DNA of 64,000 nucleotides from Pseudomonadota bacterium (lineage in GTDB: Bacteria > Desulfobacterota > Desulfarculia > Desulfarculales > Desulfarculaceae). Positions 33,785 to 42,701 of this stretch are shown in pieces (the first letter of the stretch is position 1; each line of letters begins with the position of its first letter). Below the pieces are notes generated by a model. The model worked only from the letters and a program-made list of their open reading frames with translations. It was not told the DNA's origin and did not search any database. The stretch is taken from NCBI GenBank assembly GCA_018902755.1, contig JAHIQI010000044.1, positions 1 to 64,000 on the forward strand. The letters are read 5' to 3'. A program made the position numbers and the translations under genes.

Positions 33785-34567
33785 ATGTTTGGGCGAATTG
33801 TGATGGCGGTTTTGTCGCTTTGCCTGCTGCTGGCCACTCCCGCGCTGGCCCACTTCGGTATGGTGATCCCCGAGAGCAACCTCATGGCGCGTCCCGGCGT
33901 AATCAACCTGGACTTCCGCTTCTGGCACCCCATGGAGGGCCAGGGGATGAACATGGTCAAGCCCAAGGAGGCCGGGGTGATGGCCAAGGGCAAGAAAACC
34001 GACCTGCTGCCCGCGCTCAAGGAAAAGAAGGTGGAGGGCTTCACCACCTGGCAGACCCAGTACCGGGTCAAGTCGCCGGGCGACTACATTTTCTACATGA
34101 CTCCCCAGCCCTACTGGGAGCCCAGCGAGGACTGCTTCATCATCCACTACACCAAGACCGTGGTTGACGCCCTGGAGGCCGAGGAGGGCTGGGATGCCCC
34201 GGTGGGCCTGCCCATGGAGATCGTGCCGCTGAGCAAACCCTTCGGCGTCTACGCGGGCAACAACTTCTGCGGCCAGGTGCTCTACAAGGGCAAGCCCCTG
34301 GCTGGCGGCGAGGTGGAGGTGGAGTTCTACAATGTGGGCGGTAAACTTAAGGCACCGGCCGGGGCCTATGTCACCCAACTGGTCAAGACCGACGCCAACG
34401 GGGTGTTCAACTGGAGCATCCCCTGGCCGGGATGGTGGGGCTTCGCGGCTCTGCACACGGCGGAAGATTACAAGATCAAACACCAAGGTAAGGACAAGGA
34501 CGTGGAACTTGGCGGCGTGATCTGGATATACGCCCACCCCGCCCTGTCCTCGGAAAAGGGCAACTAG
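33785..34567 (+). CDS. nikK: NikK-type periplasmic nickel/cobalt-binding protein (DUF4198)
   Basis: 260 residues with a signal peptide (VMAVLSLCLLLATPALA) whose cleavage would expose an N-terminal His (HFGMVIPES), a likely metal ligand. DUF4198 features follow: VINLDFRFWHPMEGQGMNM, SPGDYIFYMTPQPYWEPSEDCFIIHYTK and a C-terminal Ig-like half with WSIPWPGWWGFAAL. ATG 33785 is chosen since AAAGGAG lies 7 nt upstream; ATG 33779 is too close. The gene order K-M-L-Q-O is that described for nickel ECF importers, so nickel rather than cobalt is the likely substrate. Confidence 0.85.
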   Translation: MFGRIVMAVLSLCLLLATPALAHFGMVIPESNLMARPGVINLDFRFWHPMEGQGMNMVKPKEAGVMAKGKKTDLLPALKEKKVEGFTTWQTQYRVKSPGDYIFYMTPQPYWEPSEDCFIIHYTKTVVDALEAEEGWDAPVGLPMEIVPLSKPFGVYAGNNFCGQVLYKGKPLAGGEVEVEFYNVGGKLKAPAGAYVTQLVKTDANGVFNWSIPWPGWWGFAALHTAEDYKIKHQGKDKDVELGGVIWIYAHPALSSEKGN

Positions 34568-34570
34568 AAG

Positions 34571-35185
34571 GTGCACATCTCCGAAGGAGTTCTCTCCGGG
34601 CCGGTCCTGGCCGGTGGCGCGGTAATCAGCGCCGCCGGCCTGGCCCTGGGACTTAGGAGCATCGACTACGACAAGCTGCCGCGGGTGGCCCTTTTGTCGG
34701 CGGTGTTTTTCGTGGCCAGCCTGATTCACCTGCCGGTGGGGCCTTCCTCGATTCACCTGGTGCTCAACGGCCTGGTGGGACTCATTTTGGGCTGGGCGGC
34801 CTTTCCCGCCCTGTTCGTGGGGCTGGTTCTGCAGGCGGTGCTGTTCCAGTTCGGCGGGCTCACCGTGCTGGGGGTCAACACCGCCACCATGGCCCTGCCC
34901 GCGGTGCTGGGCTATTACCTCTTCGCCCCCTTGCTGCGCCGGGACGGCAAGACGGCCCCGGTGGTCGCCGCCTTTGCGGCGGGATTTTGTGCCATTTTCT
35001 TCTCCGCCGTGCTCACCGGGCTCAGCCTCTATTTCAGCGGCGAGGCCTTCCTGGGCGCGGCCTGGGCCATCGTGGCGGCCAATTTCCCCGGCATGATCCT
35101 GGAAGGCCTTATCACCGCCGTGGCGGTGATGTTTCTTAGAAAGGTCAAGCCGGAGCTGTTGGGCATGAGGCCCAGGGTGGAGTGA
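34571..35185 (+). CDS. nikM: Nickel/cobalt ECF transporter S component (CbiM/NikM)
   Basis: 204 residues with about six TM helices. It begins with a GTG-encoded Met followed by HISEGVLSGPVLAGG; the Met-His N-terminus is the conserved metal-binding end of CbiM/NikM. The family core HLPVGPSSIHLVLNGLVGLILGWAAFP carries further His residues. It has no fused CbiN/NikN domain; the separate NikL at 35193 presumably substitutes. It starts three bases after nikK. Confidence 0.92.
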   Translation: MHISEGVLSGPVLAGGAVISAAGLALGLRSIDYDKLPRVALLSAVFFVASLIHLPVGPSSIHLVLNGLVGLILGWAAFPALFVGLVLQAVLFQFGGLTVLGVNTATMALPAVLGYYLFAPLLRRDGKTAPVVAAFAAGFCAIFFSAVLTGLSLYFSGEAFLGAAWAIVAANFPGMILEGLITAVAVMFLRKVKPELLGMRPRVE

Positions 35186-35192
35186 GGCAATT

Positions 35193-35792
35193 ATGCGTTT
35201 GACTATATCGGCGGTTTTATTCGCCCTGATCCTGGCCCTGGCGGGCGCGGCCCAGGCCCACCGCATCAGCGTTTACGCCTATGTGGAGGACGGCCAAATC
35301 AAGGGAGAGGGCTACATGCCCGGCGGCGGCAAGGTCAGCAACCAGCAGGTGCAGGTGCTGGACGCCGGGGGCAAGGTGTTGGCCGAGGCCAAGACCAGCC
35401 CGGAGGGAGCCTTCTCCCTGCCTTTGCCCCAGGCCAAGCCACCCCTGACCCTGGTGCTCAGCGCCGGGGCCGGTCACCGGGCCACCTATAAACTGAGCGC
35501 GGCGGACCTGGGCGTGGCCGCGACCGCCGCCAAGGCGGCCCCAGCCTCCGCGGCCCCCACGGCCGCCAAGCCCGTTGCCCAGGCCGTGGCGGCCGGCCAG
35601 GACCTTGGCCCCCAGATAAAAAAGGCGGTGGAGCAGGCGGTGGCCCCCTTGCGGGCCCAGTTGGCCGAGATGGCCCTGCGCTCCAACGAGGTGAGCCTCA
35701 AGGACATTGTGGGCGGCTTGGGCTGGATCGTGGGCCTGCTGGGCCTGGCCGCGTATATGAAGGCCCGCAAAATGGCGGGAGCCCCTAAGTGA
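35193..35792 (+). CDS. nikL: NikL-type membrane-anchored accessory protein of the nickel importer
   Basis: 199 residues. A signal peptide ends at ...AAQA and is followed by HRISVYAYVEDGQIKGEGYMPGG, so a mature N-terminal His is again exposed as in NikK. A small beta domain (to about residue 105), an Ala/Pro-rich linker, a helical stretch and one C-terminal TM segment (GLGWIVGLLGLAAYM) complete it. The position between nikM and nikQ matches NikL of NikKMLQO systems. Its stop overlaps the nikQ GTG. Confidence 0.8.
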   Translation: MRLTISAVLFALILALAGAAQAHRISVYAYVEDGQIKGEGYMPGGGKVSNQQVQVLDAGGKVLAEAKTSPEGAFSLPLPQAKPPLTLVLSAGAGHRATYKLSAADLGVAATAAKAAPASAAPTAAKPVAQAVAAGQDLGPQIKKAVEQAVAPLRAQLAEMALRSNEVSLKDIVGGLGWIVGLLGLAAYMKARKMAGAPK

Positions 35793-36607
35793 GCGAAGCC
35801 GCCTCCCAGGCGGCCGCCCAGGCCGCAGTCCGGGTGGAGCCCGCGCCCACCCTGGACAACGCCCTGGCCGTGGGGCCGGTGGGCCGCCTGGACCCCCGGG
35901 CCAAGCTGGTGGTGGTGTTCGCCTACAGCCTGCTCATGGCCCTGGCCTACTCTCCGCTCATGGCCGCCCTGGGGGTGCTCTTGGGCCTGGGCTTGGTGGC
36001 CTGGGCCCGGTTGGGCTGGAAGGTGTTCCTAAGCCGTTTGGTGGCGGTAAACCTGTTCACCGCCTTCCTGTGGTTGTTCCTGCCCTGGCAGCTCAGCTTG
36101 GGCCAAGGCGCCTGGGACCTGAGCCTGGCCTACAACCCCGACGGCCTGTCCCTGGCCCTGCTGGTCACCCTCAAGGCCAACGCCATCTTTCTGGCCCTCT
36201 TGGCCCTGTTGGGCAGCAGCCCGGTCAACGACATCTTTCACGCCCTGGCTCACCTCAAGGTGCCCTCCAAGCTGGTCACCATGTTTTTGCTTTTCTACCG
36301 CTACCTGCACGTGATGCGCCAGGAGTACCAGCGCCTGCGCCAGGCCATGCAGGTGCGCGGCTTCCAGCCCGGCAGCAACCTGCACACCTACAAGACCTAC
36401 GCCCAGCTTACGGGCATCCTCCTGGTGCGCAGCCTGGACCGCTCGGAGCGGGTGTACCAGGCCATGCTCTGCCGGGGCTTCGGGGGGACCTTCTGGCTGC
36501 TGGACCACTTTTCCTGGCGGCGGGCGGACACCGGCTTTTGCCTTGTCTCGGGACTGGTGCTGCTGGTGCTGGCCCTTTTGCAATGGAGCGGGATTTCATG
36601 GAACTGA
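35789..36607 (+). CDS. nikQ: ECF transporter transmembrane T component (CbiQ/NikQ)
   Basis: 272 residues with a hydrophilic N-terminus of about 30, then about five TM helices. The two coupling motifs are AMQVRGFQPG and, about 40 residues later, AMLCRGFGG, corresponding to the Ala-x-x-x-Arg-Gly pairs that contact the ATPase. The start is GTG 35789 overlapping the nikL stop. It couples nikM to nikO. Confidence 0.9.
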   Translation: MSEAASQAAAQAAVRVEPAPTLDNALAVGPVGRLDPRAKLVVVFAYSLLMALAYSPLMAALGVLLGLGLVAWARLGWKVFLSRLVAVNLFTAFLWLFLPWQLSLGQGAWDLSLAYNPDGLSLALLVTLKANAIFLALLALLGSSPVNDIFHALAHLKVPSKLVTMFLLFYRYLHVMRQEYQRLRQAMQVRGFQPGSNLHTYKTYAQLTGILLVRSLDRSERVYQAMLCRGFGGTFWLLDHFSWRRADTGFCLVSGLVLLVLALLQWSGISWN

Positions 36608-37251
36608 TTCGTCTGGAGGGCGTGAGCTTTGCCTACTCGGGCAGGCCGCCGGTTTTCCAGGGCATGGACTTCGCCCTGTCCGAGGGCCAGCGCCTGGGCA
36701 TCCTGGGCCCCAACGGGGCGGGCAAGTCCACCCTGTTCCAAATATGCCTGGGCCTGCTGCACCCCCAACAGGGCAGGATCTACGCCAAGGGCGGCCTGTG
36801 CCAGGGAGAGAAGGACTTCCGCGCCCTGCGCCGGGAGTTGGGCTATCTGTTCCAAGACCCGGACGACCAGCTGTTCTGCCTCACCGTGGCCGAGGACGTG
36901 GCTTTCGGTCCCCTGAATCTGGGCAAGGGCCGCCAGGAGGTGCAGCGCCTGGTGGAGGGCACCCTGAACAGTCTGGGCCTGGGCGACTACGGCCACAGGC
37001 TCACCTATCAGCTTTCCGGCGGGGAGAAGCGCCTCATCTCCCTGGCCACGGTTTTGGCCATGCAACCCAAGGCCCTGCTCCTGGACGAGCCCAGCACCGG
37101 CTTGGACTCGGAGCGGGCGGCGGTCATGGAAAGAGTGTTGGATGAATCCAACCTGTCCTGGGCCATGGTCTCCCACGACCTGGGCCTGCTCGAACGCACC
37201 TGCCACAATATCGTTCGCTTGGAGGGGGGACTCCTGAAGGACCTACCCTAG
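36598..37251 (+). CDS. nikO: ECF transporter ATPase (CbiO/NikO)
   Basis: 217 residues. Walker A GPNGAGKST, Q loop YLFQDPDDQLFCLTVAEDVAFGPLNLG (typical of ECF ATPases), signature LSGGEKRLISLATVL, Walker B LLLDEPSTGLD and the switch His in MVSHDLGLL. It lacks the C-terminal extension of longer CbiO proteins. ATG 36598 overlaps the nikQ end; an upstream ATG at 36583 is possible. Confidence 0.93.
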   Translation: MELIRLEGVSFAYSGRPPVFQGMDFALSEGQRLGILGPNGAGKSTLFQICLGLLHPQQGRIYAKGGLCQGEKDFRALRRELGYLFQDPDDQLFCLTVAEDVAFGPLNLGKGRQEVQRLVEGTLNSLGLGDYGHRLTYQLSGGEKRLISLATVLAMQPKALLLDEPSTGLDSERAAVMERVLDESNLSWAMVSHDLGLLERTCHNIVRLEGGLLKDLP

Positions 37252-37360
37252 GGACTCCGCAAAAATTTGCGCCTTTGTGATCCGGGCTTTCGGGCCCGGC
37301 TAGGGGAGCTTTGCGCCGAATTCGGGCGCGAGCGGGAACACCTTCAAAAGGAGACAAGTG

Positions 37361-38599
37361 ATGAAAGGAGTTGTAGGCAACATCGCCTTGCTGGCGTTGT
37401 GTCTGTTGCTGCTGGGGCCGCCCCCGGCCCAGGCGGCCGACCCGACCCAGGAGGCAATTTTGCAGGAGCTGCGGGCCCTGAAACAGCGGGTGTCCGACCT
37501 GGAAGGCAAACTGGCCGAGGCCCAGAAATCGGCCCAGGACGCGCAAAAGGCTGCCGCCGAGGCCTACGCCACCTCGGGGCGCTCCCTGAAGATGTCCCAG
37601 CAGGTGGCCAAGACCAAGGACAAGCAGCCCGAGGGGCTGTTGAGCGAGGCGGGCAAGCGGCTTAAGATCTACGGGGCCATTGAACTGGAAGGCTCCTACT
37701 CCAACAAGAAACCCAAGAACGGCGAGTCGGTCACCGACAGCGACTTCACTCTGGCCACGGCCGAAATATTCTTCGAGGCCGCCATCAACAAGTACACCAA
37801 GGGCCTTTTGCATCTGCTCTATGAGCAGGGCGACACCGACCCCATCAACATCGACGAGGCCTTCATCCTGGTGGGCCAGACCGAGGACATGCCCTTCTAC
37901 TTCCTGGGCGGGCGCATGTACCCGGCCATCGGCCTGTTCGAGACCTACATGGTCAGCGACCCCATCACCCAGAACACCTTTGAAACCCAGGCCAGCGCGG
38001 TGGAGATCGGCTGGGCCCAGGATTGGTTCAACGTGGGGGTGGGCACCTACAATTCCACGGTGCACCAAAGCAGCGATTCCCCGGACAACACCATCAACAC
38101 CTATTATGTGCGGGCCCAGTTCGACGCGAAGGAAAACGCCCTGGCCGACGGCCTGGACATCAACGCCGGGGTGGCTTACACCAACAACATCGCGGGCGGC
38201 AACCTAGGTGACGAGGTGGTGGGCGAGACGGTGCAAGACCTGGTGGGTGGGCTGTCGTTCATGCTCAACGTGCAATACAAATGGATGGTGTTCAACGGCG
38301 AATACATCACCGCCCTGGACGACTTCCAGGCGGGCGAGCTTTCCTTTATAGACAGCAAGGCCAAGCCCTATGCCTATAACCTGGAATTGGCCTTCATGCC
38401 CATAGAGGACTGGACCTTTGCCGTGCGCTATGAGGGCAGCGGCGACCTGGGCGATTTCGAGCCCGAGCGTCAGTACGGCTTCACCGTCTCCTGGAACCTT
38501 CTGCCCGACACCGCGCTCAGCCTGGAGTACCTGCGCGGCGACTACGCCAACGACGACGAACGCGACTTGGTTACCACCCAACTGGCGGTAGCCTTCTAG
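37361..38599 (+). CDS. LbtU-like outer-membrane porin
   Basis: 412 residues. A signal peptide (LLALCLLLLGPPPAQAA) is followed by a short coiled coil (EILQELRALKQRVSDLEGKLAEAQ-like, residues about 28-60) and a beta-barrel rich in alternating aromatic strands that ends in a terminal Phe (TTQLAVAF), the outer-membrane insertion signal. FETYMVSDPITQNTFETQASAVEIGW and VRYEGSGDLGDF recall the LbtU siderophore-porin family. AAAGGAG is 7 nt before ATG 37361; a GTG three bases earlier is too close. It lies 109 bp after the nickel importer and may carry metal or metal chelates, which is inference. Confidence 0.75.
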   Translation: MKGVVGNIALLALCLLLLGPPPAQAADPTQEAILQELRALKQRVSDLEGKLAEAQKSAQDAQKAAAEAYATSGRSLKMSQQVAKTKDKQPEGLLSEAGKRLKIYGAIELEGSYSNKKPKNGESVTDSDFTLATAEIFFEAAINKYTKGLLHLLYEQGDTDPINIDEAFILVGQTEDMPFYFLGGRMYPAIGLFETYMVSDPITQNTFETQASAVEIGWAQDWFNVGVGTYNSTVHQSSDSPDNTINTYYVRAQFDAKENALADGLDINAGVAYTNNIAGGNLGDEVVGETVQDLVGGLSFMLNVQYKWMVFNGEYITALDDFQAGELSFIDSKAKPYAYNLELAFMPIEDWTFAVRYEGSGDLGDFEPERQYGFTVSWNLLPDTALSLEYLRGDYANDDERDLVTTQLAVAF

Positions 38600-38613
38600 C
38601 CGACCTTAAAACC

Positions 38614-38648
38614 GCAAGGCCCAAAGCCGAAAAAGCTTTGGGCCTTGC
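38614..38648 (+). terminator. Hairpin after the porin gene
   Basis: GCAAGGCCCAAAGC (38614-38627), loop CGAAAAA, GCTTTGGGCCTTGC (38635-38648): a perfect 14-bp stem lacking a T tract. Confidence 0.6.
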
Positions 38649-38712
38649 GTCGCGCGCCTTGTTGGGGGATTATTTAATTAGTCATAGATAACTTAATTAG
38701 CAATGGAAAACA

Positions 38713-39057
38713 ATGATGACGCGCAAAACGTGGATTCTGATCTTAGCGTTGAGCGCCCTGGCGGCCTTGGCCGCCTGTGGCAACTCCGCCGCTAAGAAGA
38801 TATTCAGCACCGAGGTTACCGCGCCCGCCACCCTGGTTAGTGCTGCGGAGGTGGTGGGCTGCCACCTGATGGGCGAGGTGACCGGCTACGGTGAGGCATC
38901 CAAGACCGGCAACGCTCCCCTGGCCCGCATCACCGCCCGCGACGACATGCTCCAGCGGGCCGGAAACATGGGGGCAAACTACGTGGTGCTCAAGGAATAT
39001 CAGGGCAACCGCAGGGCCATGGCCATAGGCAGGGCATATAAATGCACCAAGCCCTAG
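38713..39057 (+). CDS. Small lipoprotein, DUF4156-like
   Basis: 114 residues. The lipobox is LALAALAAC-type (ALAALAACGNS, Cys about 22). The mature part VVGCHLMGEVTGYGEA, ANYVVLKEYQGN and GRAYKC resembles the DUF4156/RcsF-like group of small outer-membrane lipoproteins with paired Cys residues. Function unknown. The stretch before it (38649-38712) is AT-rich and may hold its promoter. A second ATG follows the first directly. Confidence 0.7.
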   Translation: MMTRKTWILILALSALAALAACGNSAAKKIFSTEVTAPATLVSAAEVVGCHLMGEVTGYGEASKTGNAPLARITARDDMLQRAGNMGANYVVLKEYQGNRRAMAIGRAYKCTKP

Positions 39058-39064
39058 GCGGCCG

Positions 39065-39228
39065 GCACAGCCAGCCGCCGCATGGCTGCGTTGTCGGCGT
39101 CACTCGGTCCTCGGCGTATATAAGAATACGCCTGCGGTCTGCGCTCGCCGCCGCCTTGCCTGACACTCCCTGGCTGTGCGGGGGGGCGCGCCGGGGAGCG
39201 TTATACCGCGTTGTAGGCGTCACGCGGT
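39065..39228. repeat. Palindromic repeat element, possibly REP/MITE-like
   Basis: Outer inverted repeat GCACAGCCA (39065-39073) / TGGCTGTGC (39171-39179) enclosing a perfect hairpin GGCGTAT-N6-ATACGCC (39113-39132). A 21-bp direct repeat, GCGTTGTCGGCGTCACTCGGT (39088-39108) and the same with two changes at 39208-39228, spans the element and its right flank. No coding potential. It lies beside two truncated genes. Confidence 0.55.
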
Positions 39229-39281
39229 TCTTTTAAGCCCGCCGGGACAGCGAGGGGTGTATTAGTGCGGAAGCGGCGGCG

Positions 39282-39632
39282 CTAGGAGATACAGCCGCTG
39301 TAGAAGAACCAGCCAAGGCCCAGGGTGTAGAGCAGGTTGCCCCACAGGCCGTGCTCCATGCCCACCGCCACCAGGGACTTGGAGCGCAGGTAGCGGTAGC
39401 CGAAGAGCAACCCACCCAGGCCCGCGATTACCGGGGCCACCCAGTTGCCGTAAAAAACATGGGCTAGGCCGAAGCTCACCCCGCTGGCCAGGATCATCAC
39501 CCTCGGATCCGGGAACAGGGGGCGGTAGCGTTGGAAGAAGAATCCCCGGAACACCACCTCCTGGGGGTAGGCGGCCAGGATGGGGTAGAGCAGCAGGAGC
39601 AGCAGCCAGCCCTGGGGATGGGTGCTGGGCAT
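39282..39632 (-). pseudogene. CPBP (CAAX-type) intramembrane protease, 5' half missing
   Basis: The leftward frame reads YPILAAYPQEVVFRGFFFQRY, then SGVSFGLAHVFYGNW and VGMEHGLWGNLLYTLGLGWFF, the conserved C-terminal half of a CPBP protease: glutamate plus FRG, then two catalytic His regions. The N-terminal TM helices expected before it are absent, because the sequence upstream (beyond about 39640) is the start of the rightward ThDP gene. A stub of 116 residues could start at an ATG ending at 39632. A broken gene is the simplest reading. Confidence 0.7.
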
Positions 39633-39659
39633 GGCCAGGAACTTGTCCTGTCCCAGGCC

Positions 39660-40994
39660 ATGGAGCAGTTGGAGATGTTCAAGCCGGTGAGCAAATGGCA
39701 GGTGACCCTGAGCCAGCCCTCCGCTCTGGAGAACGTCGTCGACCAGGCCATCCGGGTGGCGGTGAGCGGCCGTCCCGGCCCGGTGGTGATCGCCATGCCC
39801 GACGACGTGGGTGACTTGGATTTCCAGTGGCAGCGGCGGGTGCGCCCCAGCGCCCAATACCCGCGCCACCGCAGCGCGCCCGACCCCTCCCAGATTCAGG
39901 CGGCCCGCCAGGCCCTGAGCAAGGCCAAAAAGTCGGTGCTGCTGGCGGGCGGCGGGGTGCATTCCTCCGGGGCCCTCAAGGAAGTGGCCGCCCTGGCCCG
40001 CAAGCTGGGCGCTCCGCTGGTCACCACCATCACCGGCAAGGGGGTCATGGCCGAGACAGACCCCCAGGTGTTCGGGGTGGCCGGCACCATGGGCAACCCC
40101 AACGCCAATGTGGTAGTGCGGCAGGCGGACCTGGTGTTTTTCATCGGCTGCAAGGCGGGCCAGTTGGCCACCTTCGGCTACGACTGCCCGGCCTACGGGG
40201 TGACCACCATCCACCTGGACATCGACCCCGAGGAGATCGGGCGCAACTTCCCGGACAGCATCGCCCTGGTGGGCGACGCCCGTTTGGGTTTGGCCGGCCT
40301 GCTGGCCGCCTTGGATGGCGACAGCCTCGCCTACCAGTGGGACCTGGAGGCCCTGCGCCAAAAGGGCCGCCAGTGGTATGACGAAATGACCTTGCGTCCC
40401 CAAGTCCTCGGCGAGCCCCTCAAGGCCCAGGCGGTCACCCGGCTCATCGATGAGGCCATGCAGCCCGGCGATATGGTGGTGTGCGACGCCAGCCTGCCCT
40501 CGGGCTGGGCCGCGGCCTATCTGCGCCTAAAAGAGGCCGGGCGCTACTACTTGGCCCCGCGCGGCCTGGCCGGGCTGGGCTGGGGGGCTCCGGCGGCGGT
40601 GGGCGCGGCCCTAGCCCGCCCCCATGCCAAGCGGGTGCTTCTATTTGCCGGTGACGGCGGCTATGCCTTTTCCAATCAGGAGATGGAGGTCATGGTGCGC
40701 CTGAAGCTGCCGGTGATCACCTGCCTGTTCAACAACAACGCGCTGGGCTGGATCAAGCACGTGCAACTGGCCCGCTACGGCGACAACTACATTTCCTCGG
40801 ACTTCAACCACATCGACTTCGCCACCGTGTCCCGGGGATTCGGAGCCCGCGGCTATACGGTAAACACCTTGGACGAACTGAGAGAGGCCTTGGCAAAGGA
40901 GAGCGATCCCCAGGGACCGGCGTTGATCGATATGCGCACCGATGAATATGAGACTCCGGTGCTGCGCAGCGTTTCGGCGGAATCCGCCTACTAG
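39660..40994 (+). pseudogene. Thiamine diphosphate-dependent enzyme (acetolactate synthase-like), PYR domain missing
   Basis: The intact part begins at EQLEMFKPVSKWQV, which in acetolactate synthase-type enzymes lies at the end of the N-terminal PYR domain. The middle domain (SGRPGPVVIAMPDDV, LLAGGGVHSSGA, GKGVMAETDP) and the PP domain with the ThDP motif GDGGYAF...NNNALGWIK are complete to residue 444. The roughly 130 residues that carry the activating glutamate are gone. Upstream of 39660 is the remnant of the opposite-strand protease, so both genes appear truncated at one junction. The product should lack ThDP-dependent activity unless a PYR domain is supplied elsewhere. Confidence 0.75.
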
Positions 40995-41039
40995 TAGGCG
41001 CCTCTCTCCGCCGAAAACGCCCGAGTCGGCTTTCCAGCG

Positions 41040-41088
41040 GGCCATAGACACCAGCCCGGATGGGTTGGTGTTTATGGCCTAAATTTTA
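41040..41088 (+). terminator. Terminator after the ThDP enzyme
   Basis: GGCCATAGACACCA (41040-41053) pairs with TGGTGTTTATGGCC (41066-41079), one G-T, around a GC-rich loop, followed by TAAATTTTA. Confidence 0.7.
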
Positions 41089-41157
41089 CGGGGTAGGGGA
41101 CAGGCTCAACTCTTACGCCTGTCGCCTCTGGATGAACCCACGAAAAGGCTCAGGCCC

Positions 41158-42558
41158 TCACCAAATCTTGTTCTGGATCTGGATCTCATAGGCCTTCATT
41201 TTTTTCCAGAGGGTCACCCGGCTGATGCCCAGCAAGCGGGCCGCCTCTTCCCGGCGGCCGCCGGTCTGTTGCAGGGCCTGGATGATGCGCTCCCGCTCGT
41301 CCTGTCTGGCGGCGGGCTGGGGGGCGGCCTGACCGCCTAGGGGCGCGGCCTGGGCGTCGCCGTGGCGGAGGGTCTCGGGCAGGTGGCCCGGCTCTATCAT
41401 GCCGCCGGGGCAGAGCACCACCGCGTATTCCAGGGCGTTGATAAGCTCGCGCACGTTGCCCGGCCAGTGGTAGGCCAGCATCAGGTCCATGGCCGCCCGG
41501 TCCACCCCCGAGATATCCTTGCCGCTACGCTCAAGGATGCGCTTGAGGAAAGCTTCGACCAACAGGGGCACGTCCTGGCGGCGTTCGCGCAGGGCCGGGG
41601 TGCGGATGGGCACCACGGCCACGCGGTAGTAGAGGTCCTCCCTGAAGAGGCCCTGGGCCACCAATTCCTTCAGGTCGCGGTGGGTGGCCGCGATGATGCG
41701 CACATCCACGGGGATGGGCCTTATGTCGCCCACCCGCTCGACGACCTTTTCTTGGAGCACCCTGAGGAGCTTCACCTGGGTGGCGGGGGGCAGGTCGCCC
41801 ACCTCGTCCAGGAGGAAGTCGCCGCCCTTGGCCGCCTCGAAGCGGCCCATGCGGTTGGCGTCGGCCCCGGTGAAGGCCCCCTTCACGTGGCCGAACAGCT
41901 CGCTTTCCAGGACGTTCTCGTTGAGCGAGGCGCAGTTCACCTTGATCAGCGGGCCTTCCTTGCGCCGCCCCAGACGGTGCAGGGCCTCGGCCACCATCTC
42001 CTTGCCCGTGCCGCTCTCGCCGGTGATGAGCACCGGGGCATCGGAGTCGGCTGCGCTCTCGATGAGGTTGAACAGGCGCAGCATGGCCGGGGAGCGCCCC
42101 ACCATGCCCTGGAACACCTCGTCCATGCCCATCTGGCGGCGCAGGCTGACCAGCTCCCGCTCCCGGGCCACCGCCTCGCTGAGGTCGGTGAGGGTCTCCA
42201 CCCCGCCCATGGCCTCGCCTTTTTGCCCCTGGATCAGCGCCGCGTTCTTGAGCACGTACAGGGGAGAGCCGTCCTTTTTGCGCAGGGTGCAGCGGCAGCG
42301 CTGGATGGCCCCCTTCTTGAACAGGTCGCATTGCAGCACGCCCTGGGAGTCGTGGGGATAGCTGCAGGAGTCGCACTCCAGCAGGGTGCAGGGGCTGCCC
42401 ACTAGCTCGGAGGATCTGTAGCCGGTGAGTTGCTCAAAGGCGGGGTTCACGCTGACGATGAGGCCGCTGGGGTCCACCACCATCAGCCCGTCCTGCATGG
42501 TGTTTATCACCGTGCGCCAATACTGGTTGTACTCGTCCTGGCCGTGGTTTTCGGGCAT
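41158..42558 (-). CDS. Sigma-54-dependent activator with cysteine-rich PAS domain
   Basis: 466 residues. PAS domain about 12-125 containing six cysteines within 34 residues (57, 62, 65, 77, 88, 90: [12 protein letters not shown] ... QCDLF ... RCRC). AAA+ domain: Walker A GESGTGKE at 180-187, GAFTGA at 227-232, then [11 protein letters not shown] and [11 protein letters not shown]-terminal Fis [24 protein letters not shown]. The ATG has GGAGAG upstream. It is divergent from the TusA/Hdr operon, which has a sigma-54 promoter, so it is the probable activator. The Cys cluster suggests an Fe-S, zinc or thiol-redox sensor, which is inference. Confidence 0.93.
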   Translation of the reverse strand: MPENHGQDEYNQYWRTVINTMQDGLMVVDPSGLIVSVNPAFEQLTGYRSSELVGSPCTLLECDSCSYPHDSQGVLQCDLFKKGAIQRCRCTLRKKDGSPLYVLKNAALIQGQKGEAMGGVETLTDLSEAVARERELVSLRRQMGMDEVFQGMVGRSPAMLRLFNLIESAADSDAPVLITGESGTGKEMVAEALHRLGRRKEGPLIKVNCASLNENVLESELFGHVKGAFTGADANRMGRFEAAKGGDFLLDEVGDLPPATQVKLLRVLQEKVVERVGDIRPIPVDVRIIAATHRDLKELVAQGLFREDLYYRVAVVPIRTPALRERRQDVPLLVEAFLKRILERSGKDISGVDRAAMDLMLAYHWPGNVRELINALEYAVVLCPGGMIEPGHLPETLRHGDAQAAPLGGQAAPQPAARQDERERIIQALQQTGGRREEAARLLGISRVTLWKKMKAYEIQIQNKIW

Positions 42559-42578
42559 GGCTCTCCTCGTTCAGGCTG

Positions 42579-42614
42579 GCAACGTTTGTTAATAGAAATC
42601 TTAACATTCGTTGC
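42579..42614. promoter_or_regulatory. 36-bp palindrome, candidate enhancer site
   Basis: GCAACG-ttt-GTTAA, eight bases, TTAAC-att-CGTTGC: both arms match perfectly. It lies 20 bp from the regulator's start and about 90-120 bp upstream of the sigma-54 promoter, right for binding of the divergent activator. Confidence 0.75.
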
Positions 42615-42701
42615 GATTTGGGTAAACCAGGATAAACGCCGTCCAAGGCAATAAATAGGCAACTTGCCGTACCTAATGAATAAAAAGCGTTGCGCCGTTT
42701 T

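Noticed and set aside
37258..37271. CGCAAAAATTTGCG inverted repeat after nikO as a further site for the sigma-54 activator
   Set aside because: It resembles the CGCAAAATTGCG sites at 24896 and 25009, but the spacing differs and there is no -24/-12 promoter nearby; a weak hairpin or chance match is as likely.
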